Of a stretch of 64,000 nucleotides of DNA, positions 20,111 to 31,636 are shown one piece after another. Below the pieces are notes generated by a model that saw only the letters and a list, made by a program, of their open reading frames with translations, searched no databases and was not told the DNA's origin. The translations under genes and the position numbers were made by a program. This stretch comes from Primula veris. Taxonomy: Eukaryota > Streptophyta > Magnoliopsida > Ericales > Primulaceae. How positions within the stretch are numbered: position 1 is the first letter of the stretch; the number at the start of each line of letters is the position of its first letter. The stretch lies in NCBI GenBank assembly GCA_963682055.1, contig OY821751.1, forward strand, positions 5,456,001-5,520,000, in the 5' to 3' direction.

Positions 20111-21221
20111 ATGGGTTACACAAACAAGTGCCAATTCTCCTTCCTAGCTCTGCTAGTCATTCTAGGAACCTTGGCTTCACAAGCCCAGAGTCGTTCTCTT
20201 CAAGAGACGTCCAAGTTAGAGACACACGAGCAATGGATGTCTCGTTATGGACGAGTTTACGCAGACTCCGTTGAGAAGGAAAAGCGCTCCTTGATATTCA
20301 AGGCGAATGTTGAATACATAGAAGCTTTCAACCGAGAATCAAACAAATCCTACAAGTTAGGCATTAACAAATATGCAGATCTTACAAACGATGAGTTCAA
20401 GTTGCGTAACAGGTTCAAGAGCCATGTATGTTCTACTTCTGCATCGACCTTTAGGTATGAAAATTTGACGGCAGTTCCAGCCACCATGGATTGGAGGAAA
20501 AAGGGTGCGGTAACAGCTATCAAGGACCAAGGCCAGTGTGGTAAGTTGCATTACTTTATAACATAGAAGTATTGAAGCTCAAGAAATTATCATGACTGCT
20601 TTGACCCATATTTTTATAAAATAAACAGGTTGTTGTTGGGCGTTTTCGGCAGTGGCAGCTATGGAAGGAATTACCCAGTTGACAACAGGAAAGCTCGTCT
20701 CCTTGTCCGAGCAGGAACTAGTTGATTGTGATACTTCTGGCACCGATCAAGGTTGTAATGGTGGACTAATGGACGACGCTTTTGACTTCATTTTACAAAA
20801 TAAGGGTCTCACAACCGAAACAAACTACCCGTATAAGGCTACTGATGGCACTTGCAATGCAAACAAAGAAGAAAGCCATGCCGCCAAAATCACCGGTCAT
20901 GAAGATGTGCCCACCAACAGTGAGAGTGCGCTACTCAAAGCTGTTGCTAGCCAACCAATTTCTGTTGCAATTGATGCTAGTGGAAATGATTTCCAGTTCT
21001 ATTCTAGTGGGGTCTTTACCGGTGAATGCGGAACAGAACTAGATCATGGTGTTACTGCCGTCGGTTATGGAACTTCTGCTGATGGAACCAAATATTGGTT
21101 GGTTAAGAATTCATGGGGCAGCTCATGGGGTGAAGAAGGATACATCAGAATGGAGAGAGATATTACAGCTGCGGAGGGTCTTTGCGGCATAGCGATGCAA
21201 GCTTCTTACCCTACCGCGTGA
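20111..21221 (+). CDS. CP1, papain-like cysteine protease (SAG39/SAG12-like), two exons
   Basis: Exons are 20111-20540 and 20629-21221, with an 88-nt GT-AG intron in phase 1 inside the Gly codon before the active site; the product has 340 residues. The start was chosen because all four paralogues share this ATG (MG..); an ATG 54 nt upstream is not conserved in CP3 or CP4. Order: signal peptide (1-25, hydrophobic 9-22), I29 inhibitory prodomain with the ERFNIN residues E55, R59, F63, N66, I70, N74 and a GxNxxxD stretch at 84-90, then the mature C1A protease from about V122. The triad is C146 (in GCCWAFS), H283 and N304, with oxyanion Q140 and the GCNGG box at 185-189. Possible N-glycosylation sites are N78 and N118. 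The family acts in vacuole or apoplast in protein breakdown, often in senescence or defence. The gene looks intact. Its 3' half and 3' flank differ from CP2 far more than its 5' half does. Confidence 0.95.
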
Positions 21222-21427
21222 TTATACGTAAATCATATTTAAACTCCATATGCAAATACATAATTATATATTACTGTCTTCTTCTTCAATGCATCCTTTT
21301 TTCTGTTCTATCATCTATGTAAAACTTATACTGGGTCAATCAATGTATTATGTATATATAATCTGGTCATGAATATTAATGTAAATTATGGAGTTTTTTT
21401 TTTGTAACTTTGTTAGTCAGCTATACT
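21222..21427 (+). other. 3' flank of CP1 up to the LINE-A junction
   Basis: Probable 3'UTR. It shares ATGCAAATACATAATTATAT and a GAATATTAATGTAAAT block with CP2 and CP3. At CAGCTATACT the similarity to the CP2 and CP3 flanks stops and LINE-A begins, so LINE-A was inserted just behind a protease gene. Confidence 0.7.
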
Positions 21428-21622
21428 AGAAAATCTATTATCACATGGACCCTTACTGAATCTTAGAGAGAGAAAGCGATCTGGCGATTTAGGTTATCTC
21501 CTTTAGGCCGCCACCTCCTCTCTCTCTTTCCCCTACCTCTTCAAATACCACTATTCACCTGTCCTTCTCCCTTTAATCTTCAATCACTTTAAAAAACCAA
21601 AATCCACTAATAAGCTGATATA

Positions 21623-23194
21623 ATGGACACATGCGAAGAACAACCAAAACCTCCTGATAAATTGGTTGAAAAGATATCACCAACCTCGTACGCAGCTGCA
21701 GTAACATGTAAACAACCGATAACACAGATCAATAAGGTAGACATGAGATCTATTATCATTAATGATATCCAATTACCTAGTAGACAAATTAGGGTTAAAA
21801 ATTCTAAGCCAGTAGTCATATTTACCAATTTAGAGATTCATAGATCAGAACCTCCACTTCAGTATGCTCTAATAGCAAAATTTAGTAGGGGAAAACCTAA
21901 TATTGAGATTATCAGAGAACATTTTGTTAAAAATTGGGGCTTATCTGAAATTCCGATTATTGGTGTCATGGATTATAGGCGTATTTTCATTAACACTATG
22001 AATGCTAAAGTTTTTAATAGAGCATGGACTAGAAACAATCACGAAACAGAGGGAACCCTATTTAGACTGTTCAAATGGACAACTGATTTCTCTCTTACAA
22101 CAGAGTCATCAATTGCTCCAGTTTGGATTGATTCCCTATGTTACCCATCAATCTGTGTGTACCTTCCTACCTCAAGGCTATTGCCCAGCCTTATGATAAA
22201 TTTTTGGACACTGATTTAGCAACTCTTACACATGTTAGACCTGCTTTTTGCACGTGTGTGTAGAGATGGATTTACTGGAAAAAGAGAAGATAAATTTTGG
22301 ATATGAACATCTATTGAGAATGGATATTGGCAAAAGGTAGAGTTTGAAAAATTTCCTAAATACTGTGAAAAATGCTGGCTACAAGGACATTCCTCTAGTG
22401 AGTTTAAGAAACATTGCCCAATATTGAACAACTAGTAGCTAAACCTGGGTGGGCACCAAAGAAGCATCAAGAGGAGCATAATGAGCATATGGCTGAAACT
22501 GAACAACAAAAAGAGGAAGGGGCTGGTAAAGGCAAACAAAAAAGTATTGATGATAAGGACAAAGGAATGATGGCAGAATCATCTGGGTCAGAGATCAATA
22601 TGGAGAAGGACATCAACAAGGGTACTGAAGAACAAGACAAAACAAAGGCTGACAATAGTAAGAAAGAGGGAGTACTGCAAATCAAAGACAAAGCTGACAG
22701 TATGGGGGAAACTGAGGTAATAAACAGCAACGTGAAAAATACCAAAGTTAATAAATATTTCAAAAAAGAGGGTAACAAGTGGGTGCAAGTTTCTGAGGAA
22801 CAGGCCCAAATTCTGCTTGAGATAGAAAATAAAGGGAGCAACTTGGAGGATACAGAGGACACCAAAAAAAAAAAAAAAAAGTACAATTATTTTAGAGGTA
22901 GATAGTGTGAGTGAACCCCCACTCAAAAATAACCCTAAGAACAGTAAAACACCTAGCCCAGTAAGGATTTTGGCCTTCAGCAATGAAAAAAACAGCCTAT
23001 CTGAAGGTGATGAAATGCCAATATCCAAAAATTCCAAAAAGAGGAAAAAAGAAAAGAGAAACAAGGAAAAAAATAAACTACTGCACTTGAAGAAAGATAT
23101 TGAATCTGGTTTCATTATGTTGCCAAAGGTCATGAAGATTGTGATAGTACAAAACTCCATTGAGAGCCTGATGGACACTTTTCATCTGGACTAA
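21623..23194 (+). pseudogene. LINE-A ORF1: DUF4283/zinc-knuckle nucleic-acid-binding protein (broken)
   Basis: The ATG at 21623 opens a frame with the DUF4283 domain typical of plant LINE ORF1 (ALIAKFSRGKP, VKNWGL, FRLFKWT, SSIAPVWI). A frame shift near 22140 and stops at about 22218 and 22260 follow. A CCHC knuckle (YCEKCWLQGH, then C about 22417) is readable in a shifted frame. A Lys/Glu-rich, low-complexity tail runs from 22414 to 22905 and, after an A17 run (22863-22880), on to 23194. Such proteins bind the LINE RNA. It is not translatable as one product. Confidence 0.85.
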
Positions 23195-23335
23195 GTATAA
23201 AAATCGAAGAGGAGAAGGGAAAAGTAACTAGTCCAACTGATGAGGACAACAAAAAGGATAAAAGACATACTAACCCACCTTGCAGGTACAATCATTCTAG
23301 TGTAGTCCCTAGGAAGGAGAATTTTTCTTCTCTTA

Positions 23336-24863
23336 ATGATTAATTTTGAAATATGCAATATTAGGGGTATTGCTAATAGCATTTCACTTGCCCAACTGTC
23401 TATTTATGTTAAAATATATAAGCTAGATCTTATTGTTATTTTGAAACCCATGATTAGTGACTCTAAGGCCACTGCTATTATGAGGAAATTAAACATGGAT
23501 TCTATTATTACTAATGAGAGTAGCTTAGGCAAGATGTGGATCATGCATAAGGATCATGTTAAATTGGATACTGTTAGTTCCTAACTGTAAGAGATTACTC
23601 TTAAAATCTTGTTTCCTACAATCTTTTATATTACCTTTGTTTATGCCAAATGTGACTATATTTCTAGGAGACATCTCTGGAATACTGTTAACAATCTTAA
23701 TCTTAGTTCTAGCCCTTGGTTAGTGGTAGGAGATTTTAACACAATAAGAAATGACTTTGAGAAACTAGGAGGACAACCTAGGGGTGGTAAAGACAAGACT
23801 GATTTTGATGACTTAATTAACTTTAATAAATTTAAGGAAATTGATCATGCAGGTTCTAGCTATACTTGGAGTAAGAATAACAAAGGCGAAGTGCAATTTG
23901 AAAAGCTGGATAGAGCTTTGGTCATTATGGAATGGGATAACAATTTTCATTTACTTAAACTTTGCATTTTAGAAAGAACAGTTTCTGATCATTCCCCCCT
24001 AATTTTACTACCCATGGACCTATTTACTTTAAATTTCAGAAAATGTGGACTAAACATAATAAATTTATCGAGATTGTTAATAATAATTGGAATGGCAGTT
24101 GTCACAGTAAGGATCTCAGCAGGTTTGCTTTTAAGCTCAAAAGACTAAAATTTTGTTTTAAGGAATGGAACAAAAAGGTTTTTGGTAATGTGTTCAATAA
24201 GCTAGCGGCTCTCAATGATGCTCTTATTTATGCTGAAAATAAACTAGTTAGGATTGGTGATATTTACTTAGAGGACTATAATGTTTGTCTGCTTAACTAC
24301 AAAAAAGCTATCCCCCAAGAGGAGATTTTCTTAAAGCAAAAAGCTAAAGTTAAATGGCTCAAAGAGGGAGACAGAAACACTAACTTTTTTGACCAAATGA
24401 TTAAGCATAAAAGATCTAAAGGTAGTATCACTCATATCACTCTTCCTGATGGTAGGATTACTGAGAATATTAAAGAAATTGAGTTAGAAGCAGAGAATTT
24501 TTACACCAATCATCTTTCTTATGAGGGGTGATTAACAACTCCAATCTGTTGAATGTCATTCATAAATCTGTTAGTGAGATTGACAATAGTATGCTAAATA
24601 GTCTCCCCACTAAGGATGAGATTAAAGGTGCAGTCTTTGACATTCCCATGGATTTCTCCCCTGGACCTGATGGATTTTCATCCATTTTTTCTTATGCATT
24701 GTTGAGATATTATACACACTGACTTAGTAGAGGATGTGATTAGCTTCTTTGGGGGAGACACTCTCCCAATTGCCTTCAGCTCTGCCCTTAATGTCCTAAT
24801 ACCTAAAGTTGATGACCCTAGTGATTTTACACAATATAGACCTATTAGCTTATGCCAAGTTTT
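23336..24863 (+). pseudogene. LINE-A ORF2 N-terminal half: AP endonuclease and RT start (broken)
   Basis: The endonuclease begins near 23345 (EICNIRGIANS, then LIVILKPMIS where families usually have a Glu-Pro pair, so the catalytic Glu appears replaced by Lys). Stops lie at about 23581 and 23587. The domain continues with VVGDFNTI and SDHSPL, shifts frame near 24005, and the linker runs to 24531, where a 1-bp loss relative to copy 1 creates a stop. RT motifs SPGPDGF and PISLC follow up to the copia insertion. Confidence 0.88.
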
Positions 24864-26411
24864 TGTTGGTTTTAGTACTATTTCGAACAAACAATAAAGT
24901 AAAGAACAATAAATAACAAAGACAGGAACGCAATGGAAATAACAATTTATTTCTCACAACTGGAATATAAATTACAATTCCTGACTCGTACAGAAATTAA
25001 ATAACGCTAATTAAAATTCCAGAAAGATTAATATAAATTATTAAACTGCTGGACTGTTTTGTAATAAAACAAACTGCCGGACTGTTTCGTAATAAAACAA
25101 ACTGCCGGACTGGTTTTAATAAAAAACAAACTGCCGGACTGGTTTTGTAATAAAACAAACTGCCGGACTGGTTTTAACAAAAACAAACTTCCGGACTGGT
25201 TTTGTAATAAAATAAACTGCCGGACTGGTTTTTAACAAAAAACAAACTGCCGGACTGGTTTTAACAAATAAAAAACTGTCGGATTGGTTTTTGACAAATA
25301 AAAAACTGCCGGACTGGGTTTTGTAAATGCTGAAAATTACATAACTGAAAATAAATTACAGAATCGAAAGACTGAAAGTAAACAGTACTGAAATGTAAAT
25401 ACAGAAAAGAAACAGTACAGAAAAGTAACGGTACTGAAATGAAATGAACAGAATGTAAATGACTGAAAAATAAATAACATAATATAAAAGAAGAGACAAC
25501 TGCTGGCAGTTTCCCTTAAACAATATTTCCCGAACCACCTTTAAAGGTTTCTGGTTTCGGGACTTTGTTCCCAAGGTACAACTTCTATCTCAGAGTGGCT
25601 CGTATGGAAACCGGCACCGAACCACAGGTCGAGCTGTTGGTGGTGCGGTTCTCTCTCTCTATATGATGCTTATGTTGTGTTGTGTTTTCTGGTGTGTTGA
25701 AATGAGAGGGGGAGGGCTGCCTTTTATAGCCTCTAATGAAACCGCAGCCATAAATGTTGGTCTTTAATTCTGGGAGTTACACCCCCCAGAATCCGCTCAA
25801 TCAATTCTGAAACCGCAGCATTTAATCTCATTCATTGCTGGCGTTTCTGTTGCTGGAAACTCTAGGGACTGCTTTTGTATTTTATACAAAACTCCCTATT
25901 CGGGTTTGGACCCAAGACCCAAGACCCGAGACCCAAGACCCGAGACCCGAGACATTCCCCAAATCCCAAGCCCAAGCCCACGCCCACGCCCGTGCCCGCA
26001 CCCGCGCCCCGAGACACGAAACACAAGCGAGCGCGCGTGTGTGGTACACACTAATACTCTTAGTTGTATGTGGACTTTGTTTGTTTAACAACTACATGGG
26101 TTGGCCTTCTATATATATTGTAAAATTGACCCTCAATCTTCCAATATGGGATTATTCTAAATGGTTTTCTCATTAACCATTTCGTTTTCCAGATTTGAGC
26201 TTTCGGTAGCCCAACTTTGAAGCCACTTTGTATTCACACCCATTTTCCAAATAGGTCATGCGATATACCGTTGCGAAGCTCATCACACGGGCTACTCAAC
26301 CACGTTGAGTATGGTATAAACAACTTAGCGCTGTCACATGAAAAAATGACTCGAAGTTGGCCCAGCGACCATTCAGAAACACCCATGTATTTCACATGTT
26401 TTTCCAACAAT
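24864..26411 (-). repeat. 3' LTR of copia copy 2
   Basis: 1548 bp. It carries the same 20-bp segment (near 25796-25815) as the 3' LTR of copy 1, absent from both 5' LTRs. Minisatellite at 25047-25320. The polypurine tract adjoins at 26412-26423. Confidence 0.92.
25047..25320. repeat. LTR minisatellite, 3' LTR of copia copy 2
   Basis: Nine or so units with core ACTGCCGGACTGGTTTT, as in the other LTRs, with some unit variants such as ACTTCCGGACTGG and ACTGTCGGATTGG. Confidence 0.88.
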
Positions 26412-26423
26412 CCCCCACATGAA

Positions 26424-26884
26424 TGCAATTGGATGAAAATAAAATGCTCCTAAATGCATAAGAGAGAACTGCAAGAGTTAACTGCATAAGGACAGGTAGC
26501 ACGCGCCTTGAACCTTCCGTAGTGACGTAAAATCTGATATGCTACTATTGGGTAGCCTTTAAGCCTTGAACCCTTTAGCGTTTGTGCATACCAGGGTAAT
26601 GCGCACACAGTGTCCTCTCTACACCACTTACTAAGCCCTTTGGTTGTTGTCCATATTTGGCCGTGGACTGCCTTGGCAAAATTCAACCGAGTGCTCTAGA
26701 GATTTTGCCCATGGCTCATCACATAGTATCGGCCATACACACTCGTCATAGGTGATTTCAAGTCAAGGGTGTCCTGACTCACCTCTCTTGACCTTTGAGA
26801 TACTTGTTTTCATTAAGAGTCTCATGCTCACCCTTAAGATGGTCTAGGTCTATCACTCTTTCATCCTAGAAATGGGCTGGGAAC
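26424..26884 (-). other. Non-coding 3' region of copia copy 2
   Basis: Counterpart of 2855-3317; no supported gene. Confidence 0.55.
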
Positions 26885-29800
26885 TTAAGTTCCCGAGTGC
26901 TTTATTCGGTCACCCCCACAGTTCGGTTTTCCCGTTGAACCCGAGGCTGGAGAATCCAGTTCGGGTTGGGTTGCCTCTGAGGAGGTTTCCAGTTTGATGG
27001 GCTTCAACCCCATTCCCCTCGATGAAACTTCAACTCCTACCTGAGTCAAGCCTTTTGTAAATGGATCCGCTATATTATCTTTAGGTCTCACAAAATCTAA
27101 TGACACCACACCATTAGCTAACAATTCTCTTACGGATTTATGTCTCCGACGAATATGTCGGGACTTTCCATTATACATATGATCCTGCACCCGCCCAATA
27201 GCCGACTGACTATCGCAGTGCATGCTTATTTCTGGAACAGGTTTTGGCCACATTGGAATTCCTTCCAGAAAGCTTCTCAGCCAGTCAGCCTCTTCTGTTG
27301 CTAGATCCAACGCTATGAACTCGGATTCCATAGTCGATCTAGCTATGCAGGTCTGCTTGGATGATCTCCATGACACAGCTGCTCCTCCCATCACGAACAC
27401 ATATCCGCTAGTGGATCGTGTACTGTTGGAATCCGAGATCCAGTTCGCATCAGAATACCCTTCCGGTACAGCTGGATATCTGGTATAATGCAACCCTCGG
27501 TCGGCTGTGTATCTCATGTATCTGAGAAGTGTCATGATGGCCTTCCAGTGTTCCTCATTTGGATTACTGGTGTACCTACTCAGTCTACTCACTGAGTTGG
27601 CTATGTCTGGTCTAGTACAGTTCATGACGTACATCAGACTGCCTATTATTTGAGAGTATTCCAATTGTCTCACACTCTCCCCAAAATTCTTTTTCAGGGT
27701 GGTTGAGATCTCTATCGGAGTTCTGGATGTAGCTCTACTATCTTTATCAAATTTGTCAAGCATCTGGTTGACATAGTGAGTTTGAGATAGCGCATATCCG
27801 TCTGATGTCTTGGTAATTTTCATACCAAGTATAACATCAGCGACACCCAAGTCTTTCATCTCGAATTTTTGTGACAATATTTTCTTAGTGGAGTTGATGT
27901 TATCAATACTCCCTATTATAATCATGTCATCTACGTAGAGGCAGACTATTACGTAGTCCTTTTCATTACCTTTTACGTAGACGCATTTGTCACATTCAGT
28001 TATTCAAAAACCGTTTGATAGCATCACTCTATCAAATTTTTCGTGCCATTGTTTCGGTGCTTGTTTGAGTCCATACAAGGACTTCACAAGTTTACACACC
28101 TTGTGAGCTTTACCTGGAACCACAAACCCTTCCGGTTGTTCCATGTAAATTTCCTCTTCCATCTCACCATTCAAGAATGCCGTTTTAACATCCATTTGAT
28201 GTATTTCCAGATCGAACAGTGCTGCGAGAGCAATGACTATCCGGATTGACGTCTTCCTGGAGACAGGAGCATAGGTGTCGAAATAGTCGACACCTTCGGT
28301 TTGTCTAAAACCTTTTACTACAAGCCTCGCCTTGTATTTCTCGATCGTTCCATCGAGCTTTCTCTTCCTCTTGAAGATCCACTTGTGTCCTAGTGGCTTA
28401 CACCCGGGTGGTAAATCCACTAGTTCCCAAGTGTGATTTTGTAATATTGATTCAACCTCATTGTTGATCGCCTCCTCCCAATATTGGGCTTCCTGGGAAG
28501 ACATTGCTTGTTTGAATGTCGCCGGTTCGCCTTCTATCATGAAGGTTACAAAATCTGGACCGAAAGACGTTTCCTTTCTAGCCCTTTTACTACGTTGAGG
28601 CTCTTCTTCTTCTTTCTCCAACGGTTCACATGCCCCCACATTTTCCTCACTGTTTGACTCCTCAGTCTCTACAGTTATGGAAGACTTGCGGGGAAAGATC
28701 TCCTCGAAGAAAGAAGCTTCTCGAGCTTCGATGATAGTATCTACATGCACATCGGGATTATCCGACTTGTGCATGAGAAAACGATAAGCACTACTGTTTT
28801 GTGCATATCCTATGAACACACAGTCTACCGTCTTTGGCCTTATTCTCGTTCTTTTCGGAAGCGAGACAAGGACCTTCGCTAGACAACCCCAAACCCTTAA
28901 AAATTTATAGCTCGGCCGATGGCCTTTCCATAGTTCGTAAGGTGGTTTATCATGCTTCTTATACGGTAGCTTGTTCAATACATAGTTGGCGGAAAGCAGC
29001 GCTTCCCCCCATTTGTTCTGGGGTAACCAAGAACTTATTAACATAGCATTCATCATTTCCTTGAGCGTCCTATTCTTATGCTCGGCAACCCCATTCTGCT
29101 CCGGAGAGTATGGGGCTGTGGTTTGATGTATAATACCATTTTCTGCGCATATCTGCGCAAACGGTGCCTCGTATTCACCGCCTCTATCGCTCCTCAACAT
29201 TTTAATCTTTTTATTGAGTTGATTTTCTACTTCGGTCTTATAAAGAGCGAATTTCTCTACCGCTTCATCTTTAGTTCTCATTAAGTAGACGTAGCAGTAT
29301 CTCATACAGTCATCTATAAACGTGATGAAATACTTTTTCCCTCCTCGCGTTTGTATTAACTTTAAGTCGCATACATCCGTGTGTATTAGACCGAGAGGTT
29401 CAGTACTTCGTTCAATATGTTGATACGAATACTTGGTTAATTTTGCTTCAACACAAACCTCACATTTATGTTGTTTATCAAATACAAAATTAGGTATTAG
29501 ATTCAGTGATATTAATTTCTTCATAGAATTAGCATTCACATGACCTAATCTACCAAGCCATAAATTAAATGAATCGCAAGAATAAGCAAAGAAAGTTTTA
29601 TTAGCCACTTGGGCAACATTAACGGTTACATTATTCTTGGTACTGGCCTCAGCCTTAGTACCCACAATAGCAGACTCGGCTTTAGGAGCCGGAGTACGAA
29701 CATTTAATTTAAACATGCCGTTGGTCATATAGCCACGACCTACATACATTCCATTTAAGGTGATTACAATTTTAGCAGATTCAAATACAAGTTTAAATCC

Positions 29801-30130
29801 CTTGTTCACCATAACAGACCCGGAAACCAGATTCTTGCGAATTTCCGGCACATGGAGCACGCCATTCAGTGTGAGCTCCTTTCCCGATGTCATCTTCAGC
29901 AGCACGGTTCCTTTTCATTCCACCCTGGAAGTAGCCGAATTCCCCATGAAGCAGCTCTCATTGTCCACGGCCGTATAGGTTTTGAACATCCATTTGCTGG
30001 CACAGATGTGACTGGTGGCGCCTGTGTCCAGCCACCATTCCTTTGGGTTGCTCCCCACCAGGTTCACTTCTGAAACCACATCACTCAGGTGCATGTAGTC
30101 TTTTCCAGCATCATCTCCTCCCTCAGCCAC
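26885..30130 (-). pseudogene. Copia pol, copy 2: protease, integrase, reverse transcriptase, RNase H (two stops)
   Basis: This copy is better preserved than the pol of copy 1. A 633-codon stretch (29905-28004) runs open from the end of the protease through the pre-integrase zinc region (LGRLGHVN, CEVC), the integrase core (HTD, SDRGGEY, SPEQNGVAEHKN) and most of the RT. The RT box YVDD and the RNase H (27925-26885) are readable after one TGA at 28004-28006, the same stop as in copy 1. A further TGA, private to this copy, cuts the protease region at 29915-29917. The integrase reads AEHKN where relatives usually have AERKN. With both stops no complete polyprotein is expected. Confidence 0.93.
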
Positions 30131-31287
30131 ATTTGCCTGAGCAGGTGCCCTCTTCCTCCCTTTCCCTTGGAACTTCCTCTTTTTTTTGGGGGGGGTTTGG
30201 GCTTGTCGATGCGCATCTTACAATCCATGGCACGATGGCCCTGTTTGTTGCACACAAAGCAATCTCCCATGAATTTCTTCTGGAGAGAAGCACCGACTAC
30301 GCCGTCAAAGCGTTTCCGCTTAGACATAGCGTTCTCAACCACATGGGCCTTGGCAACCGCGTTGCCTGCTCCGCCACCGCCTTTCCTTCCGGATCGGCGG
30401 TTGCTTTGCTCAACGTTGAGCCTCTCAATGAGTCCCTCCAAGGTCATAGCCTTTCGCTTGTGTTTCAGGTAGTTTTGAAACTCTTTCCAAGAAGGTGGCA
30501 GTTTCTCAATCATTAATGCCACTTGGAAAGGTTCGTTGATAACTAGCCCCTCAACCTCAAGCCTATGGTATATGAGTTGGAGTTCCTCAACCTGCTCGAT
30601 AACACTCTTCCCATCAGTTATCATGTACTCATGAAAGTCCGTGACGACAAATTTCTTTGCGCCAGCGTTATTCACTTTGTACTTTCTTTCGAGAGACTCC
30701 CAAAGCTCCTTTGCAGAAGCCTTGAGCTCGAATACACTGAAGAGAGTGTCATCCAGAGCACACAGGATGTAGTTCCGGCATAGGTAGTCGCCGTGTTTCC
30801 ACACTTCCACCGCCGAAACCGTCTGCACATCCTCATCGTCCTCGCTTAGAACGGGTGCAGTCTCCTTGAGAAACCGGGTCAGATTAAGGGCAGTTAAGTA
30901 AAACAACATCTTTTGCTGCCAACGTTTGAAGTTGTTGCCCCTAAACTTTTTGGGCTTCTCTAAATGAGAGGTTGGCAATATTGGCATAGACGGCGTTGCC
31001 GGAGCCTTGCCATTTGCCCTAGCCGCAGCCACAAGCGCTGCCTTGGCCGCAGCCTTAGCAGCCGCCTGTGCTGCGGCCACAGCCGCAGCCATAGCATCGG
31101 CCTCTGCCGCAGCGGCGTCGGCCGCAGCCTTTGCCGCAGCCTTTGACGCAGCAGCTTTGGCCTCAGGCTCAGCCTGAGCCTGAGCCCCCCCACTCGCATC
31201 GCTCGCATTGTTATGGCTACTGTCAATCACAAGTGCGCCCTACACGTCTCCCGAAGGAACGGTGGGTGTTTGATCCTCATTAGTCAT
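30085..31287 (-). pseudogene. Copia gag, copy 2 (early stop; out of frame with pol)
   Basis: The start codon equivalent to copy 1 lies at 31287-31285. A CAG to TAG change at 31242-31240 stops translation after 15 codons, and an open frame resumes at 31230. The alanine-rich segment, Gag core and zinc knuckle (CFVCNKQGHRAMDC) follow as in copy 1. The homopolymer at 30180-30198 reads A3 C8 A8 on the element strand and leaves gag in the same +1/-1 relation to the protease as in copy 1. Confidence 0.85.
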
Positions 31288-31636
31288 CTGAAATGACAAA
31301 ATTATCCTGTTTAGTTTCTCGTAAGAAAACTAAATTCTTAATCGCAAATACTAATTATAACTTAATTATATTGCTTCAAAAGAATAAAACAATAAAATAT
31401 ATTCTAGCGTGAAAATCAAATCAATTTTGATTTCACTAAGAATTCTTTATAGTATTCTAGAATAAAAAGATTAAAACCAATTCGGATTTATTCTATGTGC
31501 AAATTTCAATTTCTAGTAAACTAGCAATGATTTTGCGAGAATAAAAACCAAGACGTCAACAAAAATAAAATAAAAGAAAAAATCCTTTTCCTTTTTTCGA
31601 AAATAGTAAAAACCAAAAAATGATATTGTTTACGAT
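31288..31636 (-). other. Untranslated leader of copia copy 2
   Basis: Counterpart of 7730-8078. The sequence beside the LTR is ATCGTAAACAATATC on the element strand. No standard primer binding site is visible. Confidence 0.55.

Larger units (their letters stand above)
21428..24863 (+). mobile_element. LINE-A copy 2, 5' part (5'UTR, ORF1, start of ORF2)
   Basis: This is the 5' portion of an L1-type LINE interrupted at 24864 by copia copy 2. From 23551 on it matches window position 1 onward with about 1-2% difference. Its 5'UTR (21428-21622) is rich in CT runs. The 5' junction lies in the CP1 3' flank. Confidence 0.88.
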
